Source: DATFQI01 sp963816955
GTDB lineage: Bacteria > Actinomycetota > Thermoleophilia > Solirubrobacterales > Solirubrobacteraceae
NCBI GenBank assembly: GCA_963816955.1
Contig: CAWFME010000005.1
Location: 248,001-312,000, forward strand
DNA length: 64,000 bases
Direction of reading: 5' to 3'
Part shown: positions 48,951-58,171 of the stretch, in pieces
Layout of the letters: each line of letters opens with the position of its first letter
How positions within the stretch are numbered: the first letter of the stretch is position 1
Notes under the pieces: generated by a model
The model's database searches: none
Seen by the model: the letters and a program-made list of their open reading frames with translations, nothing else
What the model was told of the DNA's origin: nothing
Translations under genes and position numbers: made by a program

Positions 48951-50288
48951 CTACTGCGGCGCCGACGCCGTCGCGGACGCCGCCTCGTCGGCGTCGCCGA
49001 GTTCGGTGCCGCAGCGCGGGCAGACCTCGTCGCCGGGCCGGCGCGGAGCCCCGCATTCCGGGCAGGCCGGTCCCTCCGCGGCGGCCGGTTCTTCCTTCTC
49101 CGGCGCTGCCTCCGGCGCTGGTTCGGGGCCGAACGACGGCCCGGCGGGCGCCACGGCGGGCAGGTCCCACGGCTCCAGGCGCACGTGGCGGCGCAGGTAG
49201 ACCGTCGTCTCGCGCAGGATGGCGGCGATCGGCAGGGCGATGAACGCGCCCAGGAACCCGTACAGCTGACCCCCGAGCAGCAGCGCGAAGATCACCAGCA
49301 GGGGGTTGATCCGCAGCGCCTGCGAGAACACGGTCGGCGCCACGATGTGGCCCTCGATCTGCTGCAGCGCCGTGAACGCGATCACGAGCCACAGCGCGTC
49401 CAGCGGCTCGCCGCTGAAGAGCGCGATCATCACCGGCGGGAACGCGCCGATGGCCGGGCCGATGTAGGGAATCAGCTCGGCGAAGCCGTACCAGGCGCCG
49501 AACGCGACCGCGTACGTCTTGCCTTCGGGGAAGATCCCGAGCGAGCCGAGGACCCACAGCAGCACCCCGGCGCTCGTGCCCATGATCAGCGAGAACAGCA
49601 GCTGCCCGCGCACGTAGCCGAACACGGCGGCCTGGATCCGCGACGGGAAGTCGTCCTCCGGCGTTCCGTCGCCGCGCGGCACCAGCGAGCGGACGGCCTG
49701 GCCGATGCGCTCGCCGTAGAGCAGCATGTAGACCGACAGCACGATCACGAGGATCAGCGCGATCGAGGCCTCGACGAGGATCTGCAGCGCGTCGCTCGTG
49801 AAGGAGACGAGCTCGCCCGAGCCCTCCGAGAGGTTGCGCCCGAGCGTCTGCAGCGCGGTCGAGCCCTCCTCCTTGACCCGCACGTCGACCCCGTTTTCGT
49901 CCAGCCAGCCCTGGAAGTCCGCCAGCGAGGCGTTCGCGTCGTCGACGATCTCCGGGACGTTCTTCTGGAAGGCCGACACCTGATCGGCGACCGGGTTGGA
50001 GAGCAGGAACCCGATCGTGGTCACTACGAGGACCACGCACGCCATCACGGTCAGCACCGCGAGCCCGCGCGGGAAGCGGATGCGGCGCAGCAGCGTGACG
50101 AACGGGTTGAGCAGCAGCGCGATCAGCGCGGCGACGATGAACAGCAGCACGATCGGCCCCGCTGCGCGCAGGATCGCGACCACGCCGACGACCGCCAGCG
50201 GGAGCAGGACGAGCTGCACCCAGCGCGGCAGCAGCACGGGCTCCACGCGGGCGGGCGGCGGGGTGTCCGGATCCGGAAGCGCGGCCAT
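48951..50288 (-). CDS. AI-2E family permease with C-terminal zinc ribbon
   Basis: 445 residues. The AI-2E/PerM layout is clear: paired helices at the N-terminus, an extracytoplasmic segment (QVSAFQKNVPEIVDDANASL), then helices with PYIGPAIGAFPPVMIAL and IEGHIVAPTVFSQALRINPL. Unusually, a Pro/Glu/Ala linker leads to CPECG-x8-CPRCG, a zinc ribbon in the cytoplasmic tail. The substrate of most family members is unknown. Confidence 0.82.
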   Translation of the reverse strand: MAALPDPDTPPPARVEPVLLPRWVQLVLLPLAVVGVVAILRAAGPIVLLFIVAALIALLLNPFVTLLRRIRFPRGLAVLTVMACVVLVVTTIGFLLSNPVADQVSAFQKNVPEIVDDANASLADFQGWLDENGVDVRVKEEGSTALQTLGRNLSEGSGELVSFTSDALQILVEASIALILVIVLSVYMLLYGERIGQAVRSLVPRGDGTPEDDFPSRIQAAVFGYVRGQLLFSLIMGTSAGVLLWVLGSLGIFPEGKTYAVAFGAWYGFAELIPYIGPAIGAFPPVMIALFSGEPLDALWLVIAFTALQQIEGHIVAPTVFSQALRINPLLVIFALLLGGQLYGFLGAFIALPIAAILRETTVYLRRHVRLEPWDLPAVAPAGPSFGPEPAPEAAPEKEEPAAAEGPACPECGAPRRPGDEVCPRCGTELGDADEAASATASAPQ

Positions 50289-50317
50289 TCCAGGACAAGT
50301 ATGCGCCCCGCGGCCGA

Positions 50318-50323
50318 TAGCCT
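50318..50323 (+). promoter_or_regulatory. -10 element before ymdB
   Basis: TAGCCT ends 8 nt before ATG 50332, giving an essentially leaderless message. Confidence 0.4.
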
Positions 50324-50331
50324 CGCGGGCC

Positions 50332-51123
50332 ATGGCGCCGGGCACATCGATCCTGTTCGTCGGCGACGTCGTGGGCAGGACGGGCCGGCAGGCGCTGCAG
50401 GCCGTGCTCCCGGCACTGCGCGAGGAGCTCGGCCCGACCTTCGTCGTGGTCAACGGCGAGAACGCCGCGGGCGGGATCGGGATCACTCCCAAGGAGGCCG
50501 ACGCGCTGTTCGCGATGGGCGCCGACGTCATCACGCTCGGCAACCACACCTACCGCCACCGCGAGGTCTGGCCGTACCTCGACGAGAAGCGCGAGATCAT
50601 CCGGCCGGCGAACTACCTCCCGGGCCAGCCGGGCCGCGGCACGTGCGTGGTGGAGCGCGACGGCACCTCGCTCGGCGTCGTCAACCTCAGCGGCAACCTG
50701 TTCATGCAGGCCGGCAGCCCGGCCCTCGTGGCCGTCGACGAGGCGCTGCGCGAGGTGTCCGGCGCCGACCACGTGCTCGTCGACATGCACGCGGAGGCGA
50801 CGAGCGAGAAGGTGGCGATGGGCTGGTACCTCGACGGCAAGGTGACGGCCGTCGTCGGCACCCACACGCACGTCCCGACCGCCGACGCCCGCGTGCTCCC
50901 CGGCGGGACGGCCTACATCACCGACGTCGGCATGACCGGCGCGCGCGGCGGGGTGATCGGCGTGCGCCGGGAGCAGTCGATCGCGGTCATGCGCACCCAC
51001 ATGCCGATGCGCTACGACTCGGCCGACGAGGACCCGTGGGTCAACGCGGTGCTGGTGCGGGCGAGCGCGCCGCGGAGGGCGGACTCGATCGAGCAGGTCC
51101 TGCGAGCAGCGCCAGCCACGTGA
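50332..51123 (+). CDS. ymdB: YmdB-family metallophosphoesterase
   Basis: 263 residues. Metal-binding motifs: FVGDVVGRTGRQAL, VVNGENAAGGIGIT, TLGNHTYRHREV, and VGTHTHVPTADARVL. B. subtilis YmdB hydrolyses 2',3'-cyclic nucleotides and affects biofilm and motility decisions. It usually lies near rny or recA; here it stands alone. Its last 83 bases overlap the end of a convergent gene. Confidence 0.9.
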   Translation: MAPGTSILFVGDVVGRTGRQALQAVLPALREELGPTFVVVNGENAAGGIGITPKEADALFAMGADVITLGNHTYRHREVWPYLDEKREIIRPANYLPGQPGRGTCVVERDGTSLGVVNLSGNLFMQAGSPALVAVDEALREVSGADHVLVDMHAEATSEKVAMGWYLDGKVTAVVGTHTHVPTADARVLPGGTAYITDVGMTGARGGVIGVRREQSIAVMRTHMPMRYDSADEDPWVNAVLVRASAPRRADSIEQVLRAAPAT

Positions 51124-52660
51124 GCGGGGCGAACCAGACCAGGTAGAGGTAGAACCAGTGGTCGGCCGTGAGCTGGACCGCGATCAGCACGGCGGCTGCG
51201 AGCGCCGCGAGCGCGGCCGGCGTGGCCGGGCGCAGGAGCGCGACACCGACCGCGAAGCCCGCGGCCAGCAGCTGGGCCGCGAGCTGGACCCCGTCCGGAA
51301 GCTCGTACAGGCCCCAGATCGAGAACGGCGACTCGCGGTCCTGCTGGAAGCCGAGCGTCCGGTCCCAGAGCACCGAGAGGTCGAACGGCGCGACCGCGAG
51401 CACGAGCACGGCGGCGAACGCTCCGGTGAAGACGACCGCGCGACGCGGATGCGATCCCCGCCCACCCGCGAACAGCGGCGCCAGCGCCAGCGGCGCGAAC
51501 TTCGTCAGCCCGGCGAGCGCCACCAGCGCCCCGCGTGCGGCCGGCCGGGACGCGGCGAGCAGGGCTGCCAGCACCAGCAGCGCGACGAGCGAGTCGTTGG
51601 CGCCCGAGTTGGCGACCAGCAGCGTGAACGGATACGTCAGCCACAGGTAGGCGAAGAGCACGCCGCCGAGCCGCCACAGCAGCGCCGCGCAGCCGAGGTC
51701 GAACGCGACCGCCGCGGCGTGCGCGGCGGGCAGGTCGTCCCAGGTCCCGCTCGTCCACGGGAGCAGCAGCTCGAACGGCACGTAGGCCGCGTACGACGCC
51801 GGCCCGTAGGTGTCTCCGTGCTCGTTGTCGGGCGGGAACGCTCCGTAGAGCGGATGCCCGCCCGAGAGCCGGTCCGCGCCGATCACGCTCGCGTAGCCGA
51901 CGTCGATCACGTTGCCGTCTACGACGTTGAGCGCGACGCGGAACGCGGCCAAGAAGGCGACCGCGAGCAGCAGGAAGCCGGGGCCGACGAGCAGCTTCGG
52001 CGGCGGCGCGGGCGGGCGCCGGGCTGCGATGACCATCCGCACGAGCAGGTAGCCGAGCAGCGGGTAGGCGCTCGGCACCGACACCTCGAGGTTCGCCGCC
52101 CCGAAGAACGCGTAGGAGACCGAGAAGGCCAGCAGCACAGCGAGGTCGAGGTGCAGCAGCCGCAGCGGCGGGCGCGCGAACGGCAGCACGAACAGCACGC
52201 AGAGACCGATCCACACCCAGGGGGCGTTGACGGAGCGGCCGAACTGGCCCGGGTAGCCGCGCGCCATCGGCCACTGCACCTGCACGCCGGTCCAGGCCTC
52301 GAGCACGCGCCGGTCGGAGTCGCGGATCAGCACCTGGGCGATCTCCTCGCGCCGCGGCTGCGAGCGCGTGGGCGGCAGGAACCAGGAGACCTGCCAGCGA
52401 CCGCCGCGCGCGAGGTAGGCGCGCGCGTACGCGGGCGGGTTCGCCTCCAGCGCTTCGCGCACCTCGGGCCGCGCCGAGGCCAGCCTCAGCGCCTCGCGCG
52501 CCGTCATGTCGCGGCCCGGCGGGGCGCGGTCGTAGGACTCCGGCTCCACCAGCGCGCCCTCGGCGCGGACCGTCGTGCCGGCGGTCTGGGCGGATGCCGT
52601 CCCCGCCCACCCCGCGGCCAGCACGGCGAGGATCGCCGCGAGCAGCGCGGCGCGGCGCAC
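51041..52660 (-). CDS. Multi-spanning membrane protein, GT87/GT-C-like
   Basis: 539 residues from GTG 52660, which shares a base with the upstream TAG stop. A signal peptide (RRAALLAAILAVLAAGWAGT) and an exported domain of about 110 residues are followed by about ten membrane helices. Motifs ASYAAYVPFELLLPW, LTYPFTLLVANSGANDSLVA and TKFAPLALAPL resemble polyprenol-phosphate-dependent mannosyl- or arabinosyltransferases (GT87/DUF2029). The catalytic acidic loop is not certain, so transferase activity is inference. Confidence 0.6.
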   Translation of the reverse strand: MRRAALLAAILAVLAAGWAGTASAQTAGTTVRAEGALVEPESYDRAPPGRDMTAREALRLASARPEVREALEANPPAYARAYLARGGRWQVSWFLPPTRSQPRREEIAQVLIRDSDRRVLEAWTGVQVQWPMARGYPGQFGRSVNAPWVWIGLCVLFVLPFARPPLRLLHLDLAVLLAFSVSYAFFGAANLEVSVPSAYPLLGYLLVRMVIAARRPPAPPPKLLVGPGFLLLAVAFLAAFRVALNVVDGNVIDVGYASVIGADRLSGGHPLYGAFPPDNEHGDTYGPASYAAYVPFELLLPWTSGTWDDLPAAHAAAVAFDLGCAALLWRLGGVLFAYLWLTYPFTLLVANSGANDSLVALLVLAALLAASRPAARGALVALAGLTKFAPLALAPLFAGGRGSHPRRAVVFTGAFAAVLVLAVAPFDLSVLWDRTLGFQQDRESPFSIWGLYELPDGVQLAAQLLAAGFAVGVALLRPATPAALAALAAAVLIAVQLTADHWFYLYLVWFAPLTWLALLAGPARSSPPSAARSPAPAPR

Positions 52661-54135
52661 TACCCGACGCCGAAGTGCTCGGCGATCATCGGCACGACGT
52701 CGCGCAGCGACCACTGCTCGCGCGAGTCCGCCGGCGGGCCGGTCCCGCACCAGATCAGCGAGCCGAGCGAGTCGTTGGCGTGCAGCGCGCCGTGCGACCC
52801 GCCGCCCACGTGGTGCGCGCCGCCCCAGTCCAGGAACTCGTAGCCGGGCGCCGCGGAGGCGAGCAGCTCGCCCGAGGTGTGACAGCGCAATGCCGACCAG
52901 GTCCGCCCGAGCGCGTCGGGGTAGATCGCCGAGTCGATCCGGCCCTCGCGCGCCGACAGCGCGAGCAGGTCGAGGTCGCCCTCGACGCTCCAGCGCTCCC
53001 CGCGCAGGTCGGCCAGGTCCCCGCGCGGCGCGAAGCGCAGCTCCTTCGTCTCCTCGCCGCGGCGGCCGCGGATCACGGCCTCGCCGTCCGGGTGGTCGGT
53101 CATCCGCATCACCAGGTCGACGCCGTCGAGCGCCAGCAGCGTGCGCTCGGCGCGCTGGACGAGCTCGTCGCGGCGGTCGTCGTCGAGCACGTAGACCTGG
53201 GCCGAGCGCGAGGCCGGGCAGACCGCGATCTCGCTCTCCACCGCCCGCGCCCGCACCTTCGAGGCGGGCTGCACGGCGAAGCCGTCGAACGCGCGGAAGA
53301 GGTCGATCTCCTGCTCCACCTGCGACTGCGAGTGGTCCGAGCAGACGATCACCGCGTGGTCCTCGAGGAACTCGTCGGGCCCGCCGGCCGCGTGCATCAG
53401 GCGCTCGATCTGCTTGTCGGCCTGCGCGAGCGAGGCGACCTGGGCGAACGGGCCGTTCTTGTGCGAGTGCGTGTCGTTGTCGGGCAGCGAGAGCAGCAGG
53501 AAGTCGAACAGGTCGTGCTCGATCAGGTGCTCCCCGACGCAGCCCGCGTGCTGGTCGCGCACCCCGGGCAGCCCGAGCTGCGAGCGGCAGCCCGTGCGGC
53601 GGGAGGCGAACAGGTCCGCGTAGAAGAACTCCTTCGGCCCGTACACGGCGTGGCGGAAGACCGCGGTCGCGAGGCGGGTCAGCGCCGTCTCATTGGCGAC
53701 CTCGTGGCGGTGGCGGCCGCGGTACATCAGGTAGGTCGTGCCGGCGGTGCGCACGCCGGCGTCGTCGAGGCGCTCGAACACCGTCGGGGTCTCCGACGAG
53801 AGGTGCTCGAGGTTCATGTTGTAGATCGTGTCGGTCAGCGACTGCTTGAAGCCGAACGCTTGCGACGCCTTGAAGCTCGTGCCGTACTCGACATAGCGCG
53901 ACTCGCCGCGGTGGTACCAGTTCATCGAGGGGATCTGGTGGCGGTCCGGGCCGGTGCCCGTCGCGATCGAGGCCGCGCACACCGGCGTCACCGAGGGGAA
54001 CGCGGCCACGCAGTCGTCGACGTGCTCCCCGCGCTCGATCAGCAGCTCCATCGCCGGCGCCTGGCCGCTCGCCACCGCCCGCTCGAGCATCGCGGGCTTC
54101 ATGGCGTCGACGACCGCGAGGACGAGCTTCTTCAC
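52660..54135 (-). CDS. Type I phosphodiesterase/nucleotide pyrophosphatase (alkaline phosphatase superfamily)
   Basis: 491 residues from GTG 54135. Metal and nucleophile motifs: LAVVDAMKPAM at the N-terminus, AFPSVTPVCAASIATG with the Thr/Ser nucleophile region, LLLSLPDNDTHSHKNG, VIVCSDHSQSQVEQEID and GGAHHVGGGSHGALHANDS. The superfamily hydrolyses phosphodiesters or phosphonates; some members decorate surface glycans. No signal peptide. It is coupled to a DUF4126 membrane protein upstream and the membrane protein downstream. Confidence 0.82.
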   Translation of the reverse strand: MKKLVLAVVDAMKPAMLERAVASGQAPAMELLIERGEHVDDCVAAFPSVTPVCAASIATGTGPDRHQIPSMNWYHRGESRYVEYGTSFKASQAFGFKQSLTDTIYNMNLEHLSSETPTVFERLDDAGVRTAGTTYLMYRGRHRHEVANETALTRLATAVFRHAVYGPKEFFYADLFASRRTGCRSQLGLPGVRDQHAGCVGEHLIEHDLFDFLLLSLPDNDTHSHKNGPFAQVASLAQADKQIERLMHAAGGPDEFLEDHAVIVCSDHSQSQVEQEIDLFRAFDGFAVQPASKVRARAVESEIAVCPASRSAQVYVLDDDRRDELVQRAERTLLALDGVDLVMRMTDHPDGEAVIRGRRGEETKELRFAPRGDLADLRGERWSVEGDLDLLALSAREGRIDSAIYPDALGRTWSALRCHTSGELLASAAPGYEFLDWGGAHHVGGGSHGALHANDSLGSLIWCGTGPPADSREQWSLRDVVPMIAEHFGVG

Positions 54136-54713
54136 CGCAGGATGCGCAGGCCGGCGTACTTCTCGCCCTCGCGGCGGCGGCCGCCCGCGAGCAGCCAGGC
54201 GAGCCCGGCCACGACGAGCAGGGCGAGCGGCGGGAAGAGGATCGAGAGGCCGGCGCCGGCCAGCGCCGCGCCCTCGGCATAGACGGGCAGCGCGCCCGCG
54301 GCCTCGGGGTCGAGGCGCCGGCGCACGCGCGTGAACAGGTCGCGCGCGGCGAAGAAGCCGAGCGCCGCAGCGGCCGCGCCGAGCACGACGCCCGGGGCGA
54401 TCGTGTGGCCGCGGTCGGCCAGCGAGCCCGCGGCCAGCAGCGCGCCGAGCACCAGGCAGGCGGCGAGCAGGGCCCACGCCAGCGGGCGCGGCTCCTCCGC
54501 CCGGCCGCGCCCGGCGTAGACCAGTGCGGCGGTCACGAGCACGGCGGCCAGCAGGAACGGCCACGACTCCAGGAAGGCGAAGTCGGTGCCGTCGAAGTCC
54601 AGGCCGAGGTCCTGGGTCGCGAGCGCGCCCGCGAGCAGCACGGGCAGCATCGGGCGGATCCCGATGGCGGCGGCGATGCCGATTCCCTGCAGCAGGTCGA
54701 GGACGAATTCCAT
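54132..54713 (-). CDS. DUF4126-family membrane protein
   Basis: 193 residues with about five membrane helices. LLQGIGIAAAIGIRPMLPVL at the N-terminus is characteristic of DUF4126. The function is unknown. GTGA overlap with the phosphodiesterase gene suggests they work together. Confidence 0.7.
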   Translation of the reverse strand: MEFVLDLLQGIGIAAAIGIRPMLPVLLAGALATQDLGLDFDGTDFAFLESWPFLLAAVLVTAALVYAGRGRAEEPRPLAWALLAACLVLGALLAAGSLADRGHTIAPGVVLGAAAAALGFFAARDLFTRVRRRLDPEAAGALPVYAEGAALAGAGLSILFPPLALLVVAGLAWLLAGGRRREGEKYAGLRILR

Positions 54714-54729
54714 GGACGAATCGAGGCGC

Positions 54730-54735
54730 TACGGT
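54730..54735 (+). promoter_or_regulatory. -10 element before the aminotransferase-ddl pair
   Basis: TACGGT lies 13 nt before ATG 54749 in the 35-base space between divergent genes. Confidence 0.35.
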
Positions 54736-54748
54736 CCCTCGGAGCCGC

Positions 54749-56149
54749 ATGACGATAGACGAGACGCCAAGGGGCCCGGCGCCCGGCGGCGAAACCCCGG
54801 GCATGCCCACTCCGCGCTCCGGCGCGCGCGACATCGAGCGCTACGCCGGCCTGTTCGCCAAGCGCACGCAGGTCATGAAGTCCTCGGCGATGCGCGACCT
54901 GATGGCGGTCACGGCGCGCCCGGAGGTCATCTCGCTCGCGGGCGGGTTGCCCGACACGAGCACGTTCCCCGCGGAGGACTTCTCGGCGCTGATGGCGCAC
55001 CTCGGCGCGACGGATGCGGCGCGGGCCCTGCAGTACGGGCCGACCGAGGGGCTCGACGAGGCCAAGGGCCCGATCGTCGACGTGATGGCCGCCGAGGGCA
55101 TGGAGGTCGAGCCCGACGACCTGCTGATCACGACGGGCGGCCAGCAGGTCATCGATCTCGTGTGCAAGACGCTGATCGACCCGGGCGACGTGATCATCGC
55201 CGAGGGCCCGACATACCCGGGCGCGGTGCCGTCGTTCGTCTCCTACCAGGCCGACGTGGTGCAGATCGAGATGGACGAGGACGGCATGCGCATCGACGTC
55301 CTCGAGGAGGCGCTCGCGCGGCTGGACGCGCAGGGTCGCTCGCCGAAGTTCATCTACACGATCCCCTCCTTCCAGAACCCGGCCGGGGTGACGATGTCGC
55401 TCGAGCGCCGCCGCCGGCTCGTGGAGATCGCGCACCGCCGCGAGCTGCTCGTGCTCGAGGACAACCCGTACGGGATGCTGCGCTACGAGGGCGAGCCGCT
55501 GCCGACGCTGTACTCGCTCGACGGCGGCGAGTTCGTGATCTACCTCGGCACGTTCTCGAAGATCCTCTCGCCGGGCCTGCGGCTCGGCTGGACGGCCGCG
55601 CCGCGGCCCGTGCTGGACAAGCTCAACCTCGGCAAGGGCGCGGCGGACCTGTGCTCGTCGCCGCTCTCGCAGCTGTTCGTGCGCACCTACTTCGCCGAGC
55701 GCGACTGGCTCACGTACGTCCGCCAGCTCACGGACCTCTACCGGCGCCGGCGCGACATCATGCTCGAGGCGCTGGCGGAGCACTTCCCGCGCGAGGCGAC
55801 GTGGACGCGCCCGCAGGGCGGCCTGTTCATCTGGGCGCGGCTGCCCGAGTACATCGACACGACCGACCTGCTGGCGCGCGCGCTGCGCGAGCACGTCGCC
55901 TTCGTGCCCGGGCGCGCGGCCTACCTCGACGGCCGCGGCGGCTCGGAGATGCGGCTGAACTTCTCGGGCGTCACCGACGACGCGATCCGCGAGGGCGTGC
56001 GCCGGATCGGCGAGGTCATCCGCGAGCAGGTCGCGCTCTACGGCACGCTGACCGGCGCGGAGCCCGCCCGGCCGCGCGCCGAGCGGCCGGAGGCCGCCTC
56101 GGACGAGACCGCCTCGCAGGTGCTCCCGCTGCGCCGCAAGGCCGGATGA
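54749..56149 (+). CDS. PLP-dependent class I aminotransferase (2-aminoadipate/MocR-core type)
   Basis: 466 residues. ISLAGGLPDTSTFP, ITTGGQQVIDLV, PSFQNPAGVTMSLERR, LVLEDNPYGMLRY and the Schiff-base lysine in GTFSKILSPGLRLGW define the LysN/PhnD-type fold I group without the GntR domain. An N-terminal extension of about 25 and a disordered C-terminal tail of about 35 residues are present. It overlaps ddl by four bases, so it may supply a D-amino acid or amino donor for wall synthesis (inference). Confidence 0.86.
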   Translation: MTIDETPRGPAPGGETPGMPTPRSGARDIERYAGLFAKRTQVMKSSAMRDLMAVTARPEVISLAGGLPDTSTFPAEDFSALMAHLGATDAARALQYGPTEGLDEAKGPIVDVMAAEGMEVEPDDLLITTGGQQVIDLVCKTLIDPGDVIIAEGPTYPGAVPSFVSYQADVVQIEMDEDGMRIDVLEEALARLDAQGRSPKFIYTIPSFQNPAGVTMSLERRRRLVEIAHRRELLVLEDNPYGMLRYEGEPLPTLYSLDGGEFVIYLGTFSKILSPGLRLGWTAAPRPVLDKLNLGKGAADLCSSPLSQLFVRTYFAERDWLTYVRQLTDLYRRRRDIMLEALAEHFPREATWTRPQGGLFIWARLPEYIDTTDLLARALREHVAFVPGRAAYLDGRGGSEMRLNFSGVTDDAIREGVRRIGEVIREQVALYGTLTGAEPARPRAERPEAASDETASQVLPLRRKAG

Positions 56150-57096
56150 AGGTCGCGGTCCTCAAGGGCGGCGACTCGCTCGAGCGGCAGGTGTCACTGC
56201 GCTCGGGCGCCCGGGTCGAGGACGCGCTCGACCGCCTCGGCCACGAGATCGTGCCCGTCGACGTCGGCCCGGACCTCGTCGACCGGCTCCGCGACGAGCG
56301 CCCCGACGTGGCCTTCGTGGCGCTGCACGGCCGCGGCGGCGAGGACGGCACGGTGCAGGAGCTGCTCGAGCTGCTCGGGATCCCGTACACCGCCTCCGGC
56401 CCCTCCGCCTGCATCCGCTGCATGGACAAGGTGATCGCCAAGCACGCGCTGCGCGACGCCGGGCTGCCGACGCCGGACTTCTACGCGTTCAGCCAGGCCG
56501 CGTTCGAGGAGCTCGGCGCCGCGCGGGCGCTGCCGGCGATCGAGGAGCGCCTCGACTTCCCGATCGTGGTCAAGCCCGCCGGTCAGGGCTCGGCGCTGGG
56601 GATCAAGTTCGCGCGGACGGCCGCCGACGTGCCGGGCGCGATCGTCTCCGCGTTCTCCTACGACACGAAGGTCGTGCTCGAGCGCCACGTGGCCGGCCGC
56701 GACCTCGCGGTGTCGGTGCTCGAGGGCCCGGACGGACCCGAGGCGCTGCCCGTGGTCGAGGCCGTCCCGCGCGAGGAGGACTTCTACGACTTCGAGGCGC
56801 GCTACGAGATCGGCCGCACCGAGTTCATCTGCCCGGCCTCGCTGCCGGAGCCGATCGCCGCGCGCGCCGCCGAGCTCGCGCTCGAGACCTACCGCGTGCT
56901 CGGGTGCTACGGCTTCGCCCGCGTGGACCTGATGCTCGACGAGGCCACGGACGAGCTGACCGTGCTCGAGGCCAACGTCATCCCCGGGCTGACCGACACG
57001 TCGCTGCTGCCGCTCGCGGCAGAGGCGGCCGGGATCGGCTTCGAGGCGCTGATCGCGCGCGTGCTGGAGCTGGCCGTGGCGCGGACGCCGGCCTGA
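56146..57096 (+). CDS. ddl: D-alanine-D-alanine ligase
   Basis: 316 residues, ATP-grasp fold. LKGGDSLERQVSLRSGARV, HGRGGEDGTVQELLELLGIPYTASG-type region, VVKPAGQGSALGIKFA, FICPASLP, and VLEANVIPGLTDTSLLP. The position just before SGPSA carries Ala-Ser where Ddl has YTGS, and the omega loop reads EARYEIGRTE. It makes the D-Ala-D-Ala end of peptidoglycan precursors. Convergent with the BFN gene, six bases apart. Confidence 0.9.
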   Translation: MKVAVLKGGDSLERQVSLRSGARVEDALDRLGHEIVPVDVGPDLVDRLRDERPDVAFVALHGRGGEDGTVQELLELLGIPYTASGPSACIRCMDKVIAKHALRDAGLPTPDFYAFSQAAFEELGAARALPAIEERLDFPIVVKPAGQGSALGIKFARTAADVPGAIVSAFSYDTKVVLERHVAGRDLAVSVLEGPDGPEALPVVEAVPREEDFYDFEARYEIGRTEFICPASLPEPIAARAAELALETYRVLGCYGFARVDLMLDEATDELTVLEANVIPGLTDTSLLPLAAEAAGIGFEALIARVLELAVARTPA

Positions 57097-57102
57097 GCCG
57101 AC

Positions 57103-57594
57103 CTACTGCTCGCCGCCGCGGAAGTCCTCGGGCGAGACCTGGTCGAGGAACTCCTTGAACTTGTCCACGACCTCCTCGGTGTCCTCGACCTCGTGCTCGA
57201 ACTCGATCGCGGACTCGGCGATCACGTCCTCGGCGGCGAAGATCGGCGCGCCGGAGCGCACGGCGAGGGCCAGCGCGTCGCTGGGGCGCGAGTCGATCTC
57301 GACCTCGCGGCCGGAGACCGTGAGGGTGATCGACGCGTAGAAGGTGTTCTCGCGCAGCTCGGTGACCGACACGCGGCTGCAGGCGACGTCCAGCTCGCCC
57401 AGCATGTCGAACAGCAGGTCGTGGGTCATCGGGCGCGGCGTCGAGGCGCCCTGGAGCTTCATGAGGATCGCCGCGGCCTCCGGATGGCCGATCCAGATCG
57501 GGAGGAACTTGTTCGTGTCGACGGCCTTCAGCAGGACGATCGGCTGCTTGCCGACCATGTCGAAGCTCACGCCGTAGATGACCATCTCCTGCAC
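57103..57594 (-). CDS. Bifunctional nuclease domain protein (DUF151/BFN)
   Basis: 163 residues from GTG 57594. The BFN core KQPIVLLKAVDTNKFLPIWI, GHPEAAAI, MTHDLLFDMLGEL and IDSRPSDALALAVR is complete; a short acidic C-terminal tail follows. Plant and thermophile members show both DNase and RNase activity. A clear -10 (TATACT) lies 49 bases upstream. Confidence 0.88.
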   Translation of the reverse strand: MQEMVIYGVSFDMVGKQPIVLLKAVDTNKFLPIWIGHPEAAAILMKLQGASTPRPMTHDLLFDMLGELDVACSRVSVTELRENTFYASITLTVSGREVEIDSRPSDALALAVRSGAPIFAAEDVIAESAIEFEHEVEDTEEVVDKFKEFLDQVSPEDFRGGEQ

Positions 57595-57643
57595 GGAGGA
57601 CGCCTCGCCTTTCCCTAGTCCGGTGGGTCCCTCGGGTCGGCCA

Positions 57644-57649
57644 AGTATA
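57644..57649 (-). promoter_or_regulatory. -10 element of the BFN gene
   Basis: TATACT on the minus strand, one of the best -10 matches in the window, with a leader of about 43 nt to GTG 57594. Confidence 0.5.
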
Positions 57650-57658
57650 GGCGCCGGC

Positions 57659-58171
57659 CTACCTGTGCCCAGGACTTCCGGACGGCCGGTGCGCCAGCAC
57701 GACCGATGCCTCCACCTGCCGTTCCGGGATGTCCCAGTAGGCGGCCAGCAGCCGATCCTTCTCCTCGCGATCGACCAGCTCGAAGCCGTTGCGCTCGTAG
57801 AACCGGACCGCCCAAGTCGCGGCCGCCCAGGTCCCGACCAGCAGGGGCCGCTGGGCCCGCGCGGTCAGCGCCTCGAGCAGTCGCCGCCCGATCCCGCCGC
57901 CCTGGAGCCCCGGGCGCACGTAGGCGTGGCGGATCAGGTCGGCGTCGCGGACCGCCTGGATGCCCATCACCCCCGCAAGGGTCCCGGCACCGTCCTCGAT
58001 GCCCCAGAACTCCACGCCGGCCGCGAGCTCGCGCTCCAGCTGGGCGGCGTCCATGTACGGCTCGTGCCAGCGGTCGGCGGGGATGACGCCGCGGTAGGCC
58101 TCCGCGGCGGCATTGACGATCGCGAGGATGTCCGCGCGGTCGTCCTCGGTGCAGCGGCGCAGCGCGGTCAC
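57659..58171 (-). CDS. GNAT-family N-acetyltransferase
   Basis: 170 residues from GTG 58171, overlapping the stop of the methyltransferase gene (GTGA). The acetyl-CoA site reads VRPGLQGGGIGRRLLEAL, and WAVRFYERNGFELV is the usual C-terminal strand. Substrate unknown. Coupling to the adenine methyltransferase suggests the two arrived and act together. Confidence 0.83.
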   Translation of the reverse strand: MTALRRCTEDDRADILAIVNAAAEAYRGVIPADRWHEPYMDAAQLERELAAGVEFWGIEDGAGTLAGVMGIQAVRDADLIRHAYVRPGLQGGGIGRRLLEALTARAQRPLLVGTWAAATWAVRFYERNGFELVDREEKDRLLAAYWDIPERQVEASVVLAHRPSGSPGHR

